A DNA stretch of 54,434 nucleotides from Candidatus Aenigmatarchaeota archaeon (GTDB lineage: Archaea; Aenigmatarchaeota; Aenigmatarchaeia; QMZP01; JAFGSV01), in NCBI GenBank assembly GCA_016934325.1, contig JAFGSV010000009.1, positions 1 through 54,434 on the forward strand. The letters are read 5' to 3'. The translations under genes and the position numbers were made by a program. The notes below the pieces were generated by a model. That model did no database searches, had not been told where the DNA came from, and saw only the letters and a list, made by a program, of their open reading frames with translations. Of the stretch, positions 16,915 to 24,994 are shown piece by piece. How positions within the stretch are numbered: the first letter of the stretch is position 1; every line of letters starts with the position of its first letter.

Positions 16915-17724
16915 TCACTTCTTCCTTATTACGCATTTCTCGCCGCTCTTGACGCCGAAGGTCTTGGAGAAGCTCCCCATGTTTATGGCGGCCTCCGTCC
17001 TGCCGTAGTCGTCCGGCATTATCAGAGGCTGCCCTATGCCAACGTCGCCGAAGGTGTCAACGAACGGCGCCTCTACCCTCCTCTTCCCGGCGAATTCCAG
17101 GACGAGCCTGTCGTTCTTCTTCACGCCGAACCTGCTCCACACCGGCTGCTGTATGTTCAGGATGAGGGTCCCGAACTTGTTGACCAGTATCACACGCGAT
17201 TGGATGGCGCCCTTTGCGACAGAGGCCTCCCCGTACGGGGCCTTGACGAGCTCTGAGAATCTGAGCTCCTCCCCGAACTCCTCGATCCTGACACCCATCG
17301 AAAGCAGCGCCGCGGCGGGCACGAAGACGTCCCTGCCGTGGAAGATCGGGGAGACCGGATGCCTCATGTATTTGGGATTCGTTATCTCGACCGCCTTCTC
17401 GCATCCCCCGAGGGTCTTTGCTGCGGAGATTAGGACGCCATTGTCCGGACCGACAAGGTAATCTCCCCTCTTCGTCCTGATTATAATGGCCCTTCTTTCG
17501 GTGCCTACCCCCGGGTCAACGACGCAGACGTGATAACCCACCGGAAGGAACTTCACCGTCTCCATGGTCCTGGACGCGGCGCTCAGGTCGAAGTCCGGCA
17601 GACCGTGCATGAGGTCGATGACGTTCGCGTCCGGGGAGATGTCGAGAGCCACGCCCTTCATGCAGCCTATGCCCTGGCTCTGGACGCCGAAATCGCTTGT
17701 CAGGCTTATCAAAGGCCTCTTCAT
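16915..17724 (-). CDS. S-adenosyl-L-methionine hydrolase (adenosine-forming), DUF62
   Basis: A 269-residue SAM hydroxide adenosyltransferase (DUF62), which cleaves SAM to adenosine and methionine and is related to the fluorinase and chlorinase fold. Diagnostic segments are LTSDFG at the N-terminus, VVDPGVGTERR with the catalytic Asp and Arg, YLVGPDNGVL, and FHGRDVFVPAA with the catalytic His. The C-terminal beta domain ends in the expected NKFGTLILNI and GSFSKTFGVKSG segments. AATTTATACT on the minus strand near 17746-17755 lies about 26 bases before the ATG, giving a leaderless start. Confidence 0.9.
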   Translation of the reverse strand: MKRPLISLTSDFGVQSQGIGCMKGVALDISPDANVIDLMHGLPDFDLSAASRTMETVKFLPVGYHVCVVDPGVGTERRAIIIRTKRGDYLVGPDNGVLISAAKTLGGCEKAVEITNPKYMRHPVSPIFHGRDVFVPAAALLSMGVRIEEFGEELRFSELVKAPYGEASVAKGAIQSRVILVNKFGTLILNIQQPVWSRFGVKKNDRLVLEFAGKRRVEAPFVDTFGDVGIGQPLIMPDDYGRTEAAINMGSFSKTFGVKSGEKCVIRKK

Positions 17725-17820
17725 AATTGATAAGTTGCCCTTGAAAAGTATAAATTGTTGAAGGCCTTCCTGCCCTGAAGCCGGCCTTCTCTCTGGCAGG
17801 GATGCGCCACCCGAAAATGC

Positions 17821-18021
17821 TCAGGGAACGAAAATGTCGTTCTTGTCGATGAGCTTCCTGGCGATGGGGGCGGATATGTCGCACTTGATGCCGCAGCACT
17901 GCGCCTCCGTGGCGACGATACTTATAAGCTGCTCCTTGCCGGCAAGCGAATGCTTTTCCCTGACTTCCTTTATGATTCCCCTGATCGCGTCTATTTCCCA
18001 GGGATTTGAGTAAACGGACAT
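17821..18021 (-). CDS. Small protein with CCGIKC motif, unknown
   Basis: A 66-residue protein that I do not recognise. It is predicted to be mostly helical (WEIDAIRGIIKEVREKH; EQLISIVATEAQCCGIKC; APIARKLIDKN). A TTTATAAATTT element on the minus strand (about 18040-18050) lies about 25 bases before the ATG, good evidence for a genuine leaderless gene. The three closely spaced cysteines could bind metal. It lies between the SAM hydrolase and the ZIP transporter without sharing an operon with either. Confidence 0.55.
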   Translation of the reverse strand: MSVYSNPWEIDAIRGIIKEVREKHSLAGKEQLISIVATEAQCCGIKCDISAPIARKLIDKNDIFVP

Positions 18022-18166
18022 AATTATATTATCACGATGTGAAATTTATAAACGTTCCCACCCGACCCACCTAAATAATCACACAGAAATTGAGATATGC
18101 TTCGATATTACAGGGTTTTCCGGCGGATATAGATAGATTTATTTACCTCCGAAACAAATTTACCGT

Positions 18167-18907
18167 ATGTTCACGCTGCTGCTCATCATCCTGGCCACCT
18201 TCATAAACGGCCTGATAGCCTTAGTCGGCGCCTTTTCGCTCTTCCTGAAGGAGAAGCAACTCAACAGGGTCATCATGGTTCTTGTGGCCTTTTCCGCCGG
18301 CGCTCTTCTTTCCGGGGGCATGATACACCTGCTTGCCGAATCCATAGAGATGATGGATATGGAATATGCGTTCATCGTCCTCCTGTCCGGCTTCTCCATG
18401 TTCTTCGTCCTCGAGAGGTTCCTGCACTGGCACCACTGCCACAAGGGGCACTGCGATGTCCATGCGTTCAGCTACCTGATACTCATAGGGGATGGCATCC
18501 ACAACTTCATCGACGGGCTCATAATAGCCGCGAGCTTCATTATCGGGATCCCTTTCGGCGTGATCACGACCATGCTCATCATAGGGCACGAGATACCGCA
18601 GGAGCTGGGGGATTTCGGCATCCTGGTGTACGGCGGGATCAAGAAGAACAAGGCGCTGCTGTACAATTTCGCTTCCCAGCTCACAAGCATGATCGGAGGC
18701 GTCATCGGCTTCTTCGTGGCGGGCATCGGCAATGCGACGCCGGTCCTGCTGTCTTTCGCGGCAGGGGGCTTCATATACATCGCTGCGTCAGACCTCATCC
18801 CGGAGCTGCACAAGGAGACCGACATGAAGAAGGTAGTCTCCTATTTCATCTTCTTCTTGGCAGGCATATCGTTCATGTATCTGACCAAGCTTTTAGCCGG
18901 GGGCTGA
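18167..18907 (+). CDS. ZIP family metal transporter
   Basis: A 246-residue, eight-helix member of the ZIP family that imports zinc or another divalent metal. The metal-site helices are visible: GDGIHNFIDGLIIAASF (helix IV) and GHEIPQELGDFGIL (helix V) with their paired His, Asn, Asp and Glu ligands. A His-rich loop (LHWHHCHKGHCD) lies between helices III and IV. A TATA-like ATTTATTTA about 29 bases before the ATG suggests a leaderless transcript. The metal cannot be settled from sequence. The uracil-DNA glycosylase gene follows after six bases. Confidence 0.88.
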   Translation: MFTLLLIILATFINGLIALVGAFSLFLKEKQLNRVIMVLVAFSAGALLSGGMIHLLAESIEMMDMEYAFIVLLSGFSMFFVLERFLHWHHCHKGHCDVHAFSYLILIGDGIHNFIDGLIIAASFIIGIPFGVITTMLIIGHEIPQELGDFGILVYGGIKKNKALLYNFASQLTSMIGGVIGFFVAGIGNATPVLLSFAAGGFIYIAASDLIPELHKETDMKKVVSYFIFFLAGISFMYLTKLLAGG

Positions 18908-18913
18908 TCCCTC

Positions 18914-19483
18914 ATGACCGAGTCGGACGAGATGAAAACGATAATGGATGAAGTTGCCGCTTGCAGGCGGTGCGTGCTGCACGGGGCCAGGAAGAGAACC
19001 GTTCCCGGCGAGGGCGGCGACCACGCAAGGATAATGCTGATAGGGGAAGCTCCCGGATACAACGAGGACGTTCAGGGAAGGCCTTTCGTGGGAAGGGCAG
19101 GCGCCTTCCTCGACGAGCTGCTCAGCTCCGTCGGGCTGAAGAGGAATGACGTATTCATCACCAACATCCTGAAGTGCAGGCCCCCCGGCAACAGGAACCC
19201 GAAGTCCGAGGAGATCAAATCATGCACCCCGTATCTGGACAGGCAGATAGCGTTGCTGGCTCCGGCGACGATCTGCCCCATGGGCAACTTCGCGGCAGGC
19301 TACATCCTGGAGAAGTTCGGCATAAAGCCGGCGCCTATAGGCAGCATCCACGGCAAGACATTCAGGATTAAGAGCCTTATTATGGACGCCAGGATAATCC
19401 CCCTGTATCATCCCGCTTCGGCGATATATAACCCGAACATGAGGAACACGCTGCTGGAGGATTTCAAGAACGTAGCCGAATGA
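18914..19483 (+). CDS. Uracil-DNA glycosylase, family 4 (Fe-S)
   Basis: Removes uracil from DNA, starting base-excision repair of deaminated cytosine. The 189 residues contain the four cluster cysteines (CRRC at the N-terminus, Cys in LKCRPPGNRNP and Cys in IKSCTPYL). Active-site motif A is LIGEAPGYNEDVQGRPFVGRAG, and motif B is LYHPASAIYN. Length is normal. It lies six bases after the ZIP gene and is probably in the same transcript. Confidence 0.93.
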   Translation: MTESDEMKTIMDEVAACRRCVLHGARKRTVPGEGGDHARIMLIGEAPGYNEDVQGRPFVGRAGAFLDELLSSVGLKRNDVFITNILKCRPPGNRNPKSEEIKSCTPYLDRQIALLAPATICPMGNFAAGYILEKFGIKPAPIGSIHGKTFRIKSLIMDARIIPLYHPASAIYNPNMRNTLLEDFKNVAE

Positions 19484-19574
19484 TGATTCGGTGGCATGAA
19501 TCTCGTCGATAAGCGCCGTCCGCGGACAAACATTTTAATAGGAGAGAACACAATTCAGCATATTGGAGGTGTGA

Positions 19575-19745
19575 ATGATGGTCAAAGTCGATGCCGGCAA
19601 GTGCATAGGGTGCGGGGCTTGCGCTGCGATATGCCCGGACGGTTTCGTCATGAAGGACGACGGCAAGTCCCATGTGAAGAACCCAAAGGCCGGGTGCTTG
19701 GATGATGCTATCGATTCGTGCCCCGTGGACGCGATTACCAGATAG
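19575..19745 (+). CDS. Single-cluster [4Fe-4S] ferredoxin
   Basis: A 56-residue ferredoxin starting ATG-ATG after GGAGGTG. The cluster motif is CIGCGACAAICP and a second Cys pair sits in CLDDAIDSCPVDAI. Overall it resembles the Pyrococcus and Thermotoga one-cluster ferredoxins (DGFVMKDDGKSHV matches the middle segment), where the two extra cysteines can form a disulfide. The second cluster position is Cys, not the Asp found in P. furiosus. It may be an electron donor or acceptor for the Mbh hydrogenase and the adjacent ferredoxin:thioredoxin reductase-like protein; this partner assignment is inference. Confidence 0.9.
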   Translation: MMVKVDAGKCIGCGACAAICPDGFVMKDDGKSHVKNPKAGCLDDAIDSCPVDAITR

Positions 19746-19841
19746 TTGCCCTTGACGTTCATCGATCCCGGAGGGGCTGTCCATGAACGCTGGACGATCG
19801 TAATTTTACGGCATATTAAACACAGTATATGGTGCTGTCGG

Positions 19842-20111
19842 ATGGATGGGAAAGTCGAGAAGATGGTGGAATGGTACAAAGGGTACGCGAAACGGAGCGG
19901 CTTCAGGCTCAACCCTGACATGAAAATCGTCGAGGCGATCTGCCTCGGGCTGCTGGCCAACGAGCAGAAGCATGGGGCGAGATACTGCCCGTGCAGGATG
20001 GTAACGGGTGACAAGGAAGAGGACAAGAAGATCGTATGCCCCTGCGTCTACCACAAGGACGAGATCAAGAAGATGGGCCATTGCCACTGCAGGCTATTCG
20101 TCAGGTCATAG
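19842..20111 (+). CDS. Ferredoxin:thioredoxin reductase catalytic subunit
   Basis: An 89-residue FTR beta-chain homologue that uses a [4Fe-4S] cluster next to a redox-active disulfide to reduce thioredoxin-like proteins one electron at a time. The hallmark triple motif is complete: CPC in ARYCPCRMV, CPC in IVCPCVYH, and CHC in GHCHCRLFV. GCATATTAAA near 19811-19820 places a TATA box about 26 bases before the ATG at 19842. The adjacent ferredoxin is the likely electron source. No variable subunit is visible, as is usual for archaeal members. Confidence 0.9.
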   Translation: MDGKVEKMVEWYKGYAKRSGFRLNPDMKIVEAICLGLLANEQKHGARYCPCRMVTGDKEEDKKIVCPCVYHKDEIKKMGHCHCRLFVRS

Positions 20112-20207
20112 ACGGGATGCGCACTACTTTATAATCGCATCATGATGACCTGCTTATCCAAGAATCGATCCAAATATATAATATATGAAAATGATATAAT
20201 AGTCTAT

Positions 20208-20726
20208 ATGACCGGTGCTGTCCTCGGGATCGTGTTCCTTTTCTCCATGGTCATCTACCTGGCTCTCTCCGCGGGGTCGGGTTCGATAATATTCTGGAGC
20301 ATCGGGGAGATCGCGTTCGGCATCTTGTTCGCCACCATCTCCGCGGTCATCGCATGCAGGATATTCCCGGCCCTTGGGCTGAAGCCGAGGGTGGCGCTGC
20401 TCAATCCCAAACGCTGGCTGCTGCTCCTGGCTTATTCCTTCGGACCCTTCCTCTTCCATCTCACCAAGGCGAACCTTGACGTCGCGTACCGGGTCATCAC
20501 GGGGAAGATAAGGCCCGGCATAGTCAGGATATCTCCGGGGCTGCGCACGAGCATCGGGATAACGATGCTGGCCAACTCGATAACGCTGACCCCCGGGACC
20601 CTTACTGTGGACATCGACGAGAATAAGGACCTTTACGTGCACTGGATCAACGTGGACGAGGAGAAGGACAGGATGAGGGAGATATGCCACAGCTTCCCCG
20701 AATGGATAAGGAGGGTGGCCGAATGA
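20208..20726 (+). CDS. mbhA: Membrane-bound hydrogenase subunit A (MrpE-like)
   Basis: First gene of the 14-gene Mbh operon. About 172 residues with an N-terminal group of membrane helices and a C-terminal soluble domain with TLTPGTLTVDIDEN and LYVHWINVDEE, typical of MnhE/MrpE antiporter subunits. The ATG at 20208 is chosen because the TATA-like AAATATATAATATATG (20170-20185) lies about 27-30 bases upstream. Longer starts from 20142 would lie upstream of that promoter. It belongs to the Mrp-like ion-translocating half of the complex. Confidence 0.9.
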   Translation: MTGAVLGIVFLFSMVIYLALSAGSGSIIFWSIGEIAFGILFATISAVIACRIFPALGLKPRVALLNPKRWLLLLAYSFGPFLFHLTKANLDVAYRVITGKIRPGIVRISPGLRTSIGITMLANSITLTPGTLTVDIDENKDLYVHWINVDEEKDRMREICHSFPEWIRRVAE

Positions 20727-20989
20727 CGCTCTTCGACCCGGGTCTCATGTTCCTTGCCGGCTCCCTCGTCGTGCTCATGCTGATATGCATAGCCCGGACG
20801 ATCCTCGGACCGACCAATCCCGACAGGGCGGTGGCCCTCGACACCATGAACACCCTCGTCGTGGCGGCAATGGTGCTGCTCGGGACGTCCTTCGGGGAGA
20901 TCGTGTACATAGACGTGGCGATCGTCTATGCGATACTCTCGTTCGTCACCACGCTGTACATATCCAAATACCTGGAGGACAATGCATGA
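20723..20989 (+). CDS. mbhB: Membrane-bound hydrogenase subunit B (MrpF-like)
   Basis: Small 88-residue protein with three hydrophobic helices and the MrpF hallmark ILGPTNPDRAVALDTMN after the first helix. The ATG at 20723 overlaps the mbhA stop codon (ATGA), with a purine-rich AAGGAGGGTGG ahead of it. It is part of the Mrp-like sodium/proton module of Mbh. Confidence 0.9.
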   Translation: MTLFDPGLMFLAGSLVVLMLICIARTILGPTNPDRAVALDTMNTLVVAAMVLLGTSFGEIVYIDVAIVYAILSFVTTLYISKYLEDNA

Positions 20990-21333
20990 GCTGGCTCATA
21001 TACCTGCTTTTCGGCGTAGGTATGGCATTCCAGGCTCTGGGGGCCATAGCTTTGCACAGGTTCCCCGACGTCTACACGAGGCTTCACGGCGCCACCAAAT
21101 GCACGACGTTCGGCTCCATGTTCATATACCTCGGTGTCATGGTCTATGGAATGACGATGGTCCTTTCTGGCGATGCGAGCTTCATGGCCTTGCCTTTCCA
21201 CGTGGCGATCATCATGCTTTTCATTCTGATCACAAACCCGACGGGAGCCCATGCGATAGCGAGGGCGGCGCACAGGATGGGAATAAAGCCCAAGCAGGCA
21301 GTGATAGATGAGCTCGGGGAGGCGGACAGATGA
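20986..21333 (+). CDS. mbhC: Membrane-bound hydrogenase subunit C (MrpG-like)
   Basis: A 115-residue protein with three hydrophobic segments and the MrpG signature HRFPDVYTRLHGATKCTTFG followed by a long helix and TNPTGAHAIARAAHRMG. The ATG overlaps the mbhB stop codon by four bases. It is a membrane subunit of the Mrp-like ion-translocating module. Confidence 0.92.
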   Translation: MSWLIYLLFGVGMAFQALGAIALHRFPDVYTRLHGATKCTTFGSMFIYLGVMVYGMTMVLSGDASFMALPFHVAIIMLFILITNPTGAHAIARAAHRMGIKPKQAVIDELGEADR

Positions 21334-21587
21334 TCCTGGATGCCATTCAGGCCATGCTTCTTTCGGGCATCGTGGCATCGGCTTTCCTGGCGATGCGGAA
21401 GAGGGACCTGATCAAGTCGGTGATTTACCTCGCGGTCATGAGCATGCTGCTTTCGCTGGAATTCTACATGCTGAGGGCCCCCGACGTGGCGATCGCGGAA
21501 GCGGCCATCGGGGCGGGCCTGGCTACAGCTGTTTACATCGTTGCGATCAACAGGACGGAGAGGTGGGAGGATGGAAGGAGCGGTTAG
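21330..21587 (+). CDS. mbhD: Membrane-bound hydrogenase subunit D
   Basis: 85 residues with three hydrophobic helices. The conserved stretch KRDLIKSVIYLAVMSMLLSL and RAPDVAIAEAAIGAG match the MbhD family (DUF4040), which is equivalent to a C-terminal part of MrpA. The acidic residues in APDVAIAE are the kind of charged intramembrane residues expected in ion paths. It overlaps mbhC by four bases and mbhE by 17. Confidence 0.9.
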   Translation: MILDAIQAMLLSGIVASAFLAMRKRDLIKSVIYLAVMSMLLSLEFYMLRAPDVAIAEAAIGAGLATAVYIVAINRTERWEDGRSG

Positions 21588-21840
21588 GTCGGCCGTCTTG
21601 GCGATCTTCATGGCTTTCATGGTTCTCGCCGTGCTGAGCATGAGGCCGTTCGGCGCGCCGCGGGATTCGAGGATGGACGATTATTTCATCACGGACAGCC
21701 AGTATGAGACAGGCAGCAACAACGTGGTCACGTCGGTGGTATTCGATTACAGGGCGCTCGACACGCTGGGCGAGACGACCGTGCTTTTCACGGCCGTGTG
21801 CGGCATATACGTGGTGTTCCTGGGGAGGAAGAGAAGATGA
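21571..21840 (+). CDS. mbhE: Membrane-bound hydrogenase subunit E
   Basis: 89 residues with an N-terminal helix, an outer loop with DYFITDSQYETGSNNVVTSV, and a second helix with DYRALDTLGETTVLF, the conserved MbhE/MrpA C-terminal motif. The ATG at 21571 follows GGTGGGAGG. It continues the chain of overlapping genes with mbhD and mbhF. Confidence 0.9.
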   Translation: MEGAVRSAVLAIFMAFMVLAVLSMRPFGAPRDSRMDDYFITDSQYETGSNNVVTSVVFDYRALDTLGETTVLFTAVCGIYVVFLGRKRR

Positions 21841-22361
21841 GGCGGGGGAAGGACGAGGGACTGTCCGAGATAGTCAGAACGCTTGCTTGCATAGTGTCGG
21901 TGCCGATAGCGGTGTTCGGATTCTACATCGCCCTGCATGGCCACCTCACCCCGGGTGGCGGTTTCGCCGGTGGCGCTGTCGTAGCTACTATAACCTCGTT
22001 GCTCATGGTGTCATTCGGGCAGGGCATCATCAGGAGGCTGCACATAACGCGCTTCTCTTTGCTTAGGACGATCAAGAACATAGGCATCACGATATTCGGC
22101 TTGCTCATGGTCATCGCCAGCTTCTCCGCGACCTTCCTCCACAGGCACCTGACCGATACCGGCTGGTTCTTCAAGGTCGAGATCCCCTTCGGGGCGAATC
22201 CGGGGGAGCTGGGGACCGGCGGGATAATACCCCTGATAAATCTCGCCGTGGGATTCGAGGTCGTGGTCGGCCTGTCGCTCGCCGTGGTCATGCTGTACGT
22301 CATAAGCGCGGAAGGATCGGACGTCTCTGCACGGAAGGCGGTGGAGGAGGGATTCGAATGA
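21837..22361 (+). CDS. mbhF: Membrane-bound hydrogenase subunit F (MrpB-like)
   Basis: 174 residues with four to five helices and the MrpB signature HGHLTPGGGFAGGAVVA. A later GTGGIIPLINLAVGFEV segment is also conserved. The ATG overlaps the mbhE stop codon (ATGA). It is part of the Mrp-like sodium/proton-translocating half. Confidence 0.92.
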   Translation: MRRGKDEGLSEIVRTLACIVSVPIAVFGFYIALHGHLTPGGGFAGGAVVATITSLLMVSFGQGIIRRLHITRFSLLRTIKNIGITIFGLLMVIASFSATFLHRHLTDTGWFFKVEIPFGANPGELGTGGIIPLINLAVGFEVVVGLSLAVVMLYVISAEGSDVSARKAVEEGFE

Positions 22362-22696
22362 TGAGCATGCACTACCTGGCGGTTGCCGCCATTCTCATGA
22401 TAGGCATGTCCGCCCTCGTATCCAGGAGGAACCTCATCAAGATAATAATGTCCCTGCACGTGATGGGGTCGGCGGTAAACCTGTTCCTCGTATCCCTCGG
22501 TTACAGGGAAGGGTCCATCGCCCCCATATTCACCAATGCCCCGTCCCTGCAGATGGTGATGCCCGCCCCCCAGGCGTTGACCCTGACAAGCATAGTCATA
22601 AACATAGCGGTAGTGGCCCTCATGCTTTCGTTCGCCATCCTGATATACCAGCACTACGGATCACTTGACCCGAGAAGAAGGAGGCTGAGCGGATGA
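22358..22696 (+). CDS. mbhG: Membrane-bound hydrogenase subunit G (MrpC/NuoK-like)
   Basis: 112 residues and three helices related to NuoK and MrpC. Conserved segments are SRRNLIKIIMSLHVMGSAVNLFLV in helix 2 and PAPQALTLTSIVINIAVVALML in helix 3. It overlaps both neighbours by four bases. It is predicted to contact the large MbhH antiporter subunit. Confidence 0.92.
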   Translation: MMSMHYLAVAAILMIGMSALVSRRNLIKIIMSLHVMGSAVNLFLVSLGYREGSIAPIFTNAPSLQMVMPAPQALTLTSIVINIAVVALMLSFAILIYQHYGSLDPRRRRLSG

Positions 22697-24237
22697 CCCT
22701 GTTGAGCGTGTTTCTCGAGGATACGACGGCGCTGCTGGTCGCCCTCCCGCTCCTGGGAGCGTTTTCCGCCCCGCTCGTCGGAAAGGTCAGCGCCAAGGCA
22801 AGGAACCTATGGGTCATCGCGATCATGGCATTAGCCGAATTGGCGGCGGTCTCGCTGCTGGTCGACGTGCTGGGAGGGAATCCACATTTCTATGCTGTCG
22901 GCGCATCCGACCCCGCACTGCCTTCCGCCGCGGGATTCCCTTTCAGGATAGTTCTGGTAGCAGATGCCATGTCGGCGCTTGTCGCCGCCCTGGCCATGAC
23001 GATGGCCCTGCTGTCTGTCATCTACTCGCTGAGGTACGAGTCGGGGAACGAAGGCCTTGAGAAGTACTATTCACTAGTTCTGCTGTTAGCCGGGGCGATG
23101 ATGGGATTGTGCCTGACGGGCGACTTCTTCACCCTTTTCGTTTTCCTCGAGATAGCATCGATATCCAGTGCGGGGCTGATAGCCTTCTTCAGTTCCGCCG
23201 AGTCATTCGAAGCGGCGTTCAAGTACATGGTAGTCTCGGCCTCCGGAGCCCTGTTCCTGTTGTTCGGCGTCGGCATGCTTTACGGGCAGTACGGCATGCT
23301 CAACATGGCGTCCATCGGGGATTCGATGGCCGCCCAGGCGACCTTCGTCGACCTTGCAGCGTTGTCGCTGCTGGTTTCCGCTCTGCTGCTGAAGAGCGGA
23401 TCGGTCCCCGTACACATGTGGAAGCCCGACGCATACCAGGAGGCCCCTCCCCAGGTAGTCGTGATGCTCGTCTCCTTCGCATTGCTATCGCTGTACCTCA
23501 TATTCAGGATATGCTTCTCCGTTTTCGGCGCCATGGTATTCCCCGCGATCGGTTGGACGGTGGCGATTCTGGGTGCCTTGTCAATCTTCGTTGGCGTCGT
23601 CATGGCCGTCCCGCAGCGGAACCTGAGGAGGCTGATCGGATACGCAGCCATAGCGGAGATAGGCTATGTGATGCTCGGGGTGGGAACTTCATTGCTGGCG
23701 ATGCATGACTCGACGGGCGTGGGCATGAGCTCCATGCACGGCGGGATATTCCACATGCTTAACGACGCCATTGACATGGGGCTGCTGTTGCTGGTCGTGG
23801 GAGCGGTGACGTATGCGACGAAGAGGCAGGAGCTGGACCAGGTCAGCGGGCTGGCCCACAGGTCTGGCGCCCTGGCGGCGCTTTTCCTGATCGGGGTACT
23901 TTCGATAGCGGGGCTGCCTCCCCTCAACGGCTTCGCCAGCAAGGTGATCATATACGAGTCGGTGTTCCGCATAAATCCGATGCTCTCCGTCATAGGCATA
24001 CTGGGTTCCATCATGATGCTGGCGGTCTTCGTGAAGATTTTCGCGTCAGTGTTCCTTGGCGCCCCCTACAAAGGCTGCTTCAGGAAAATACCGAGGAGCA
24101 TGCTTATACCGATGGTAGTCCTGGCGGTAATTATGATTTTCATAGGGTTGTTCCCTGGTTTGGTGCTTGAACGGCTGGTTTTCCCAGCTGCCGAGGCCCT
24201 CCTGAACCAGGAAATGTACTTTGGAGGCGTCCTATGA
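22693..24237 (+). CDS. mbhH: Membrane-bound hydrogenase subunit H (MrpD/NuoL-like antiporter)
   Basis: The largest membrane subunit, 514 residues and about 14 helices, related to MrpD and to NuoL, NuoM and NuoN of complex I. The canonical features are a Glu-containing helix (FFTLFVFLEIASIS), the helix-7 Lys in LLLKSGSVPVHMWKPDAYQEAPP, and a later GGIFHMLNDAIDMGLLLLVVGA helix. Only one such subunit is present, which fits Mbh; the related sulfur-reducing complexes often carry two. Confidence 0.94.
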   Translation: MTLLSVFLEDTTALLVALPLLGAFSAPLVGKVSAKARNLWVIAIMALAELAAVSLLVDVLGGNPHFYAVGASDPALPSAAGFPFRIVLVADAMSALVAALAMTMALLSVIYSLRYESGNEGLEKYYSLVLLLAGAMMGLCLTGDFFTLFVFLEIASISSAGLIAFFSSAESFEAAFKYMVVSASGALFLLFGVGMLYGQYGMLNMASIGDSMAAQATFVDLAALSLLVSALLLKSGSVPVHMWKPDAYQEAPPQVVVMLVSFALLSLYLIFRICFSVFGAMVFPAIGWTVAILGALSIFVGVVMAVPQRNLRRLIGYAAIAEIGYVMLGVGTSLLAMHDSTGVGMSSMHGGIFHMLNDAIDMGLLLLVVGAVTYATKRQELDQVSGLAHRSGALAALFLIGVLSIAGLPPLNGFASKVIIYESVFRINPMLSVIGILGSIMMLAVFVKIFASVFLGAPYKGCFRKIPRSMLIPMVVLAVIMIFIGLFPGLVLERLVFPAAEALLNQEMYFGGVL

Positions 24238-24572
24238 ATCACGTGCTTGTGACCAATGCGGGCTACTGGAGCCCCCTCGTCTGGGTTGCCGCGTTCGCCA
24301 TAGTCACGGCGATAGCGTTGCTGATAAGGTCGAGGGGCGAGAAGGGGTGCAGGCACGGGACCGAGCAGTCGCTGCCTTTCTTCTCCGGGAACGAGCCAAC
24401 GGCCGGCAACATACATGCGAGCAACCTCTACTGGGGATTCGTGCACGGGCTGGCCAGGCACTACAGGCTTTTAGCCAGAGCCCATTCGGGCGTCGTGAAC
24501 GATTACGCATTCTCGCTGGTCGTTTTGGCAGTCGTTTTGATGGCAGCATTGATCGTGGGAGGGATGGCATGA
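24234..24572 (+). CDS. mbhI: Membrane-bound hydrogenase subunit I
   Basis: 112 residues with one helix at each end and a soluble middle segment (SLPFFSGNEPTAGNIHASNLYWGF). This is the linker subunit between the Mrp-like and hydrogenase halves and matches the position of MbhI in Pyrococcus. It overlaps mbhH and mbhJ by four bases each. Confidence 0.85.
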   Translation: MNHVLVTNAGYWSPLVWVAAFAIVTAIALLIRSRGEKGCRHGTEQSLPFFSGNEPTAGNIHASNLYWGFVHGLARHYRLLARAHSGVVNDYAFSLVVLAVVLMAALIVGGMA

Positions 24573-24994
24573 AGTCCAGGGATTTTAGCAGGTCGCTTTG
24601 GGTCTTCCATCTCAACACGGGCTCCTGCAACGGGTGCGACATAGAGATACTGGCTGCGCTGACGCCCAGGTATGACGTGGAGAGGTTCGGCATGAAGCTC
24701 GTCGGCTCGCCCAGGCATGCGGACGTCCTCCTCGTGACCGGCCCCGTTACGAGGGACATGGAGGACAAGCTGAAGAGGGTGTACGCCCAGACCCCGGACC
24801 CCAAGGTGGTCATGGTGGTCGGGAACTGCGGAAACACTGGGGACGTATTCTACGAATCGTACAACCTGGCTGGGCCGGCCGACAGGCTGATTCCCGTGGA
24901 CGTGTACGTCCCTGGATGCCCGCCCAGGCCGGAGGCTGTAATATACGGCGTGGTGAAGGCATGGAAGCTCCTTGAGGAGGGGAAGAGAAGATGA
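24569..24994 (+). CDS. mbhJ: Membrane-bound hydrogenase small subunit J (NuoB-like)
   Basis: 141 residues holding the proximal [4Fe-4S] cluster next to the nickel site. The cysteines are in TGSCNGCDIE, VGNCGNTGDVF and PGCPPRPEAV, the group 4 hydrogenase and complex I NuoB pattern. The ATG at 24569 overlaps the mbhI stop; longer in-frame reading upstream belongs to another frame of mbhI. Electrons pass from MbhN through this cluster to the active site. Confidence 0.94.
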   Translation: MKSRDFSRSLWVFHLNTGSCNGCDIEILAALTPRYDVERFGMKLVGSPRHADVLLVTGPVTRDMEDKLKRVYAQTPDPKVVMVVGNCGNTGDVFYESYNLAGPADRLIPVDVYVPGCPPRPEAVIYGVVKAWKLLEEGKRR

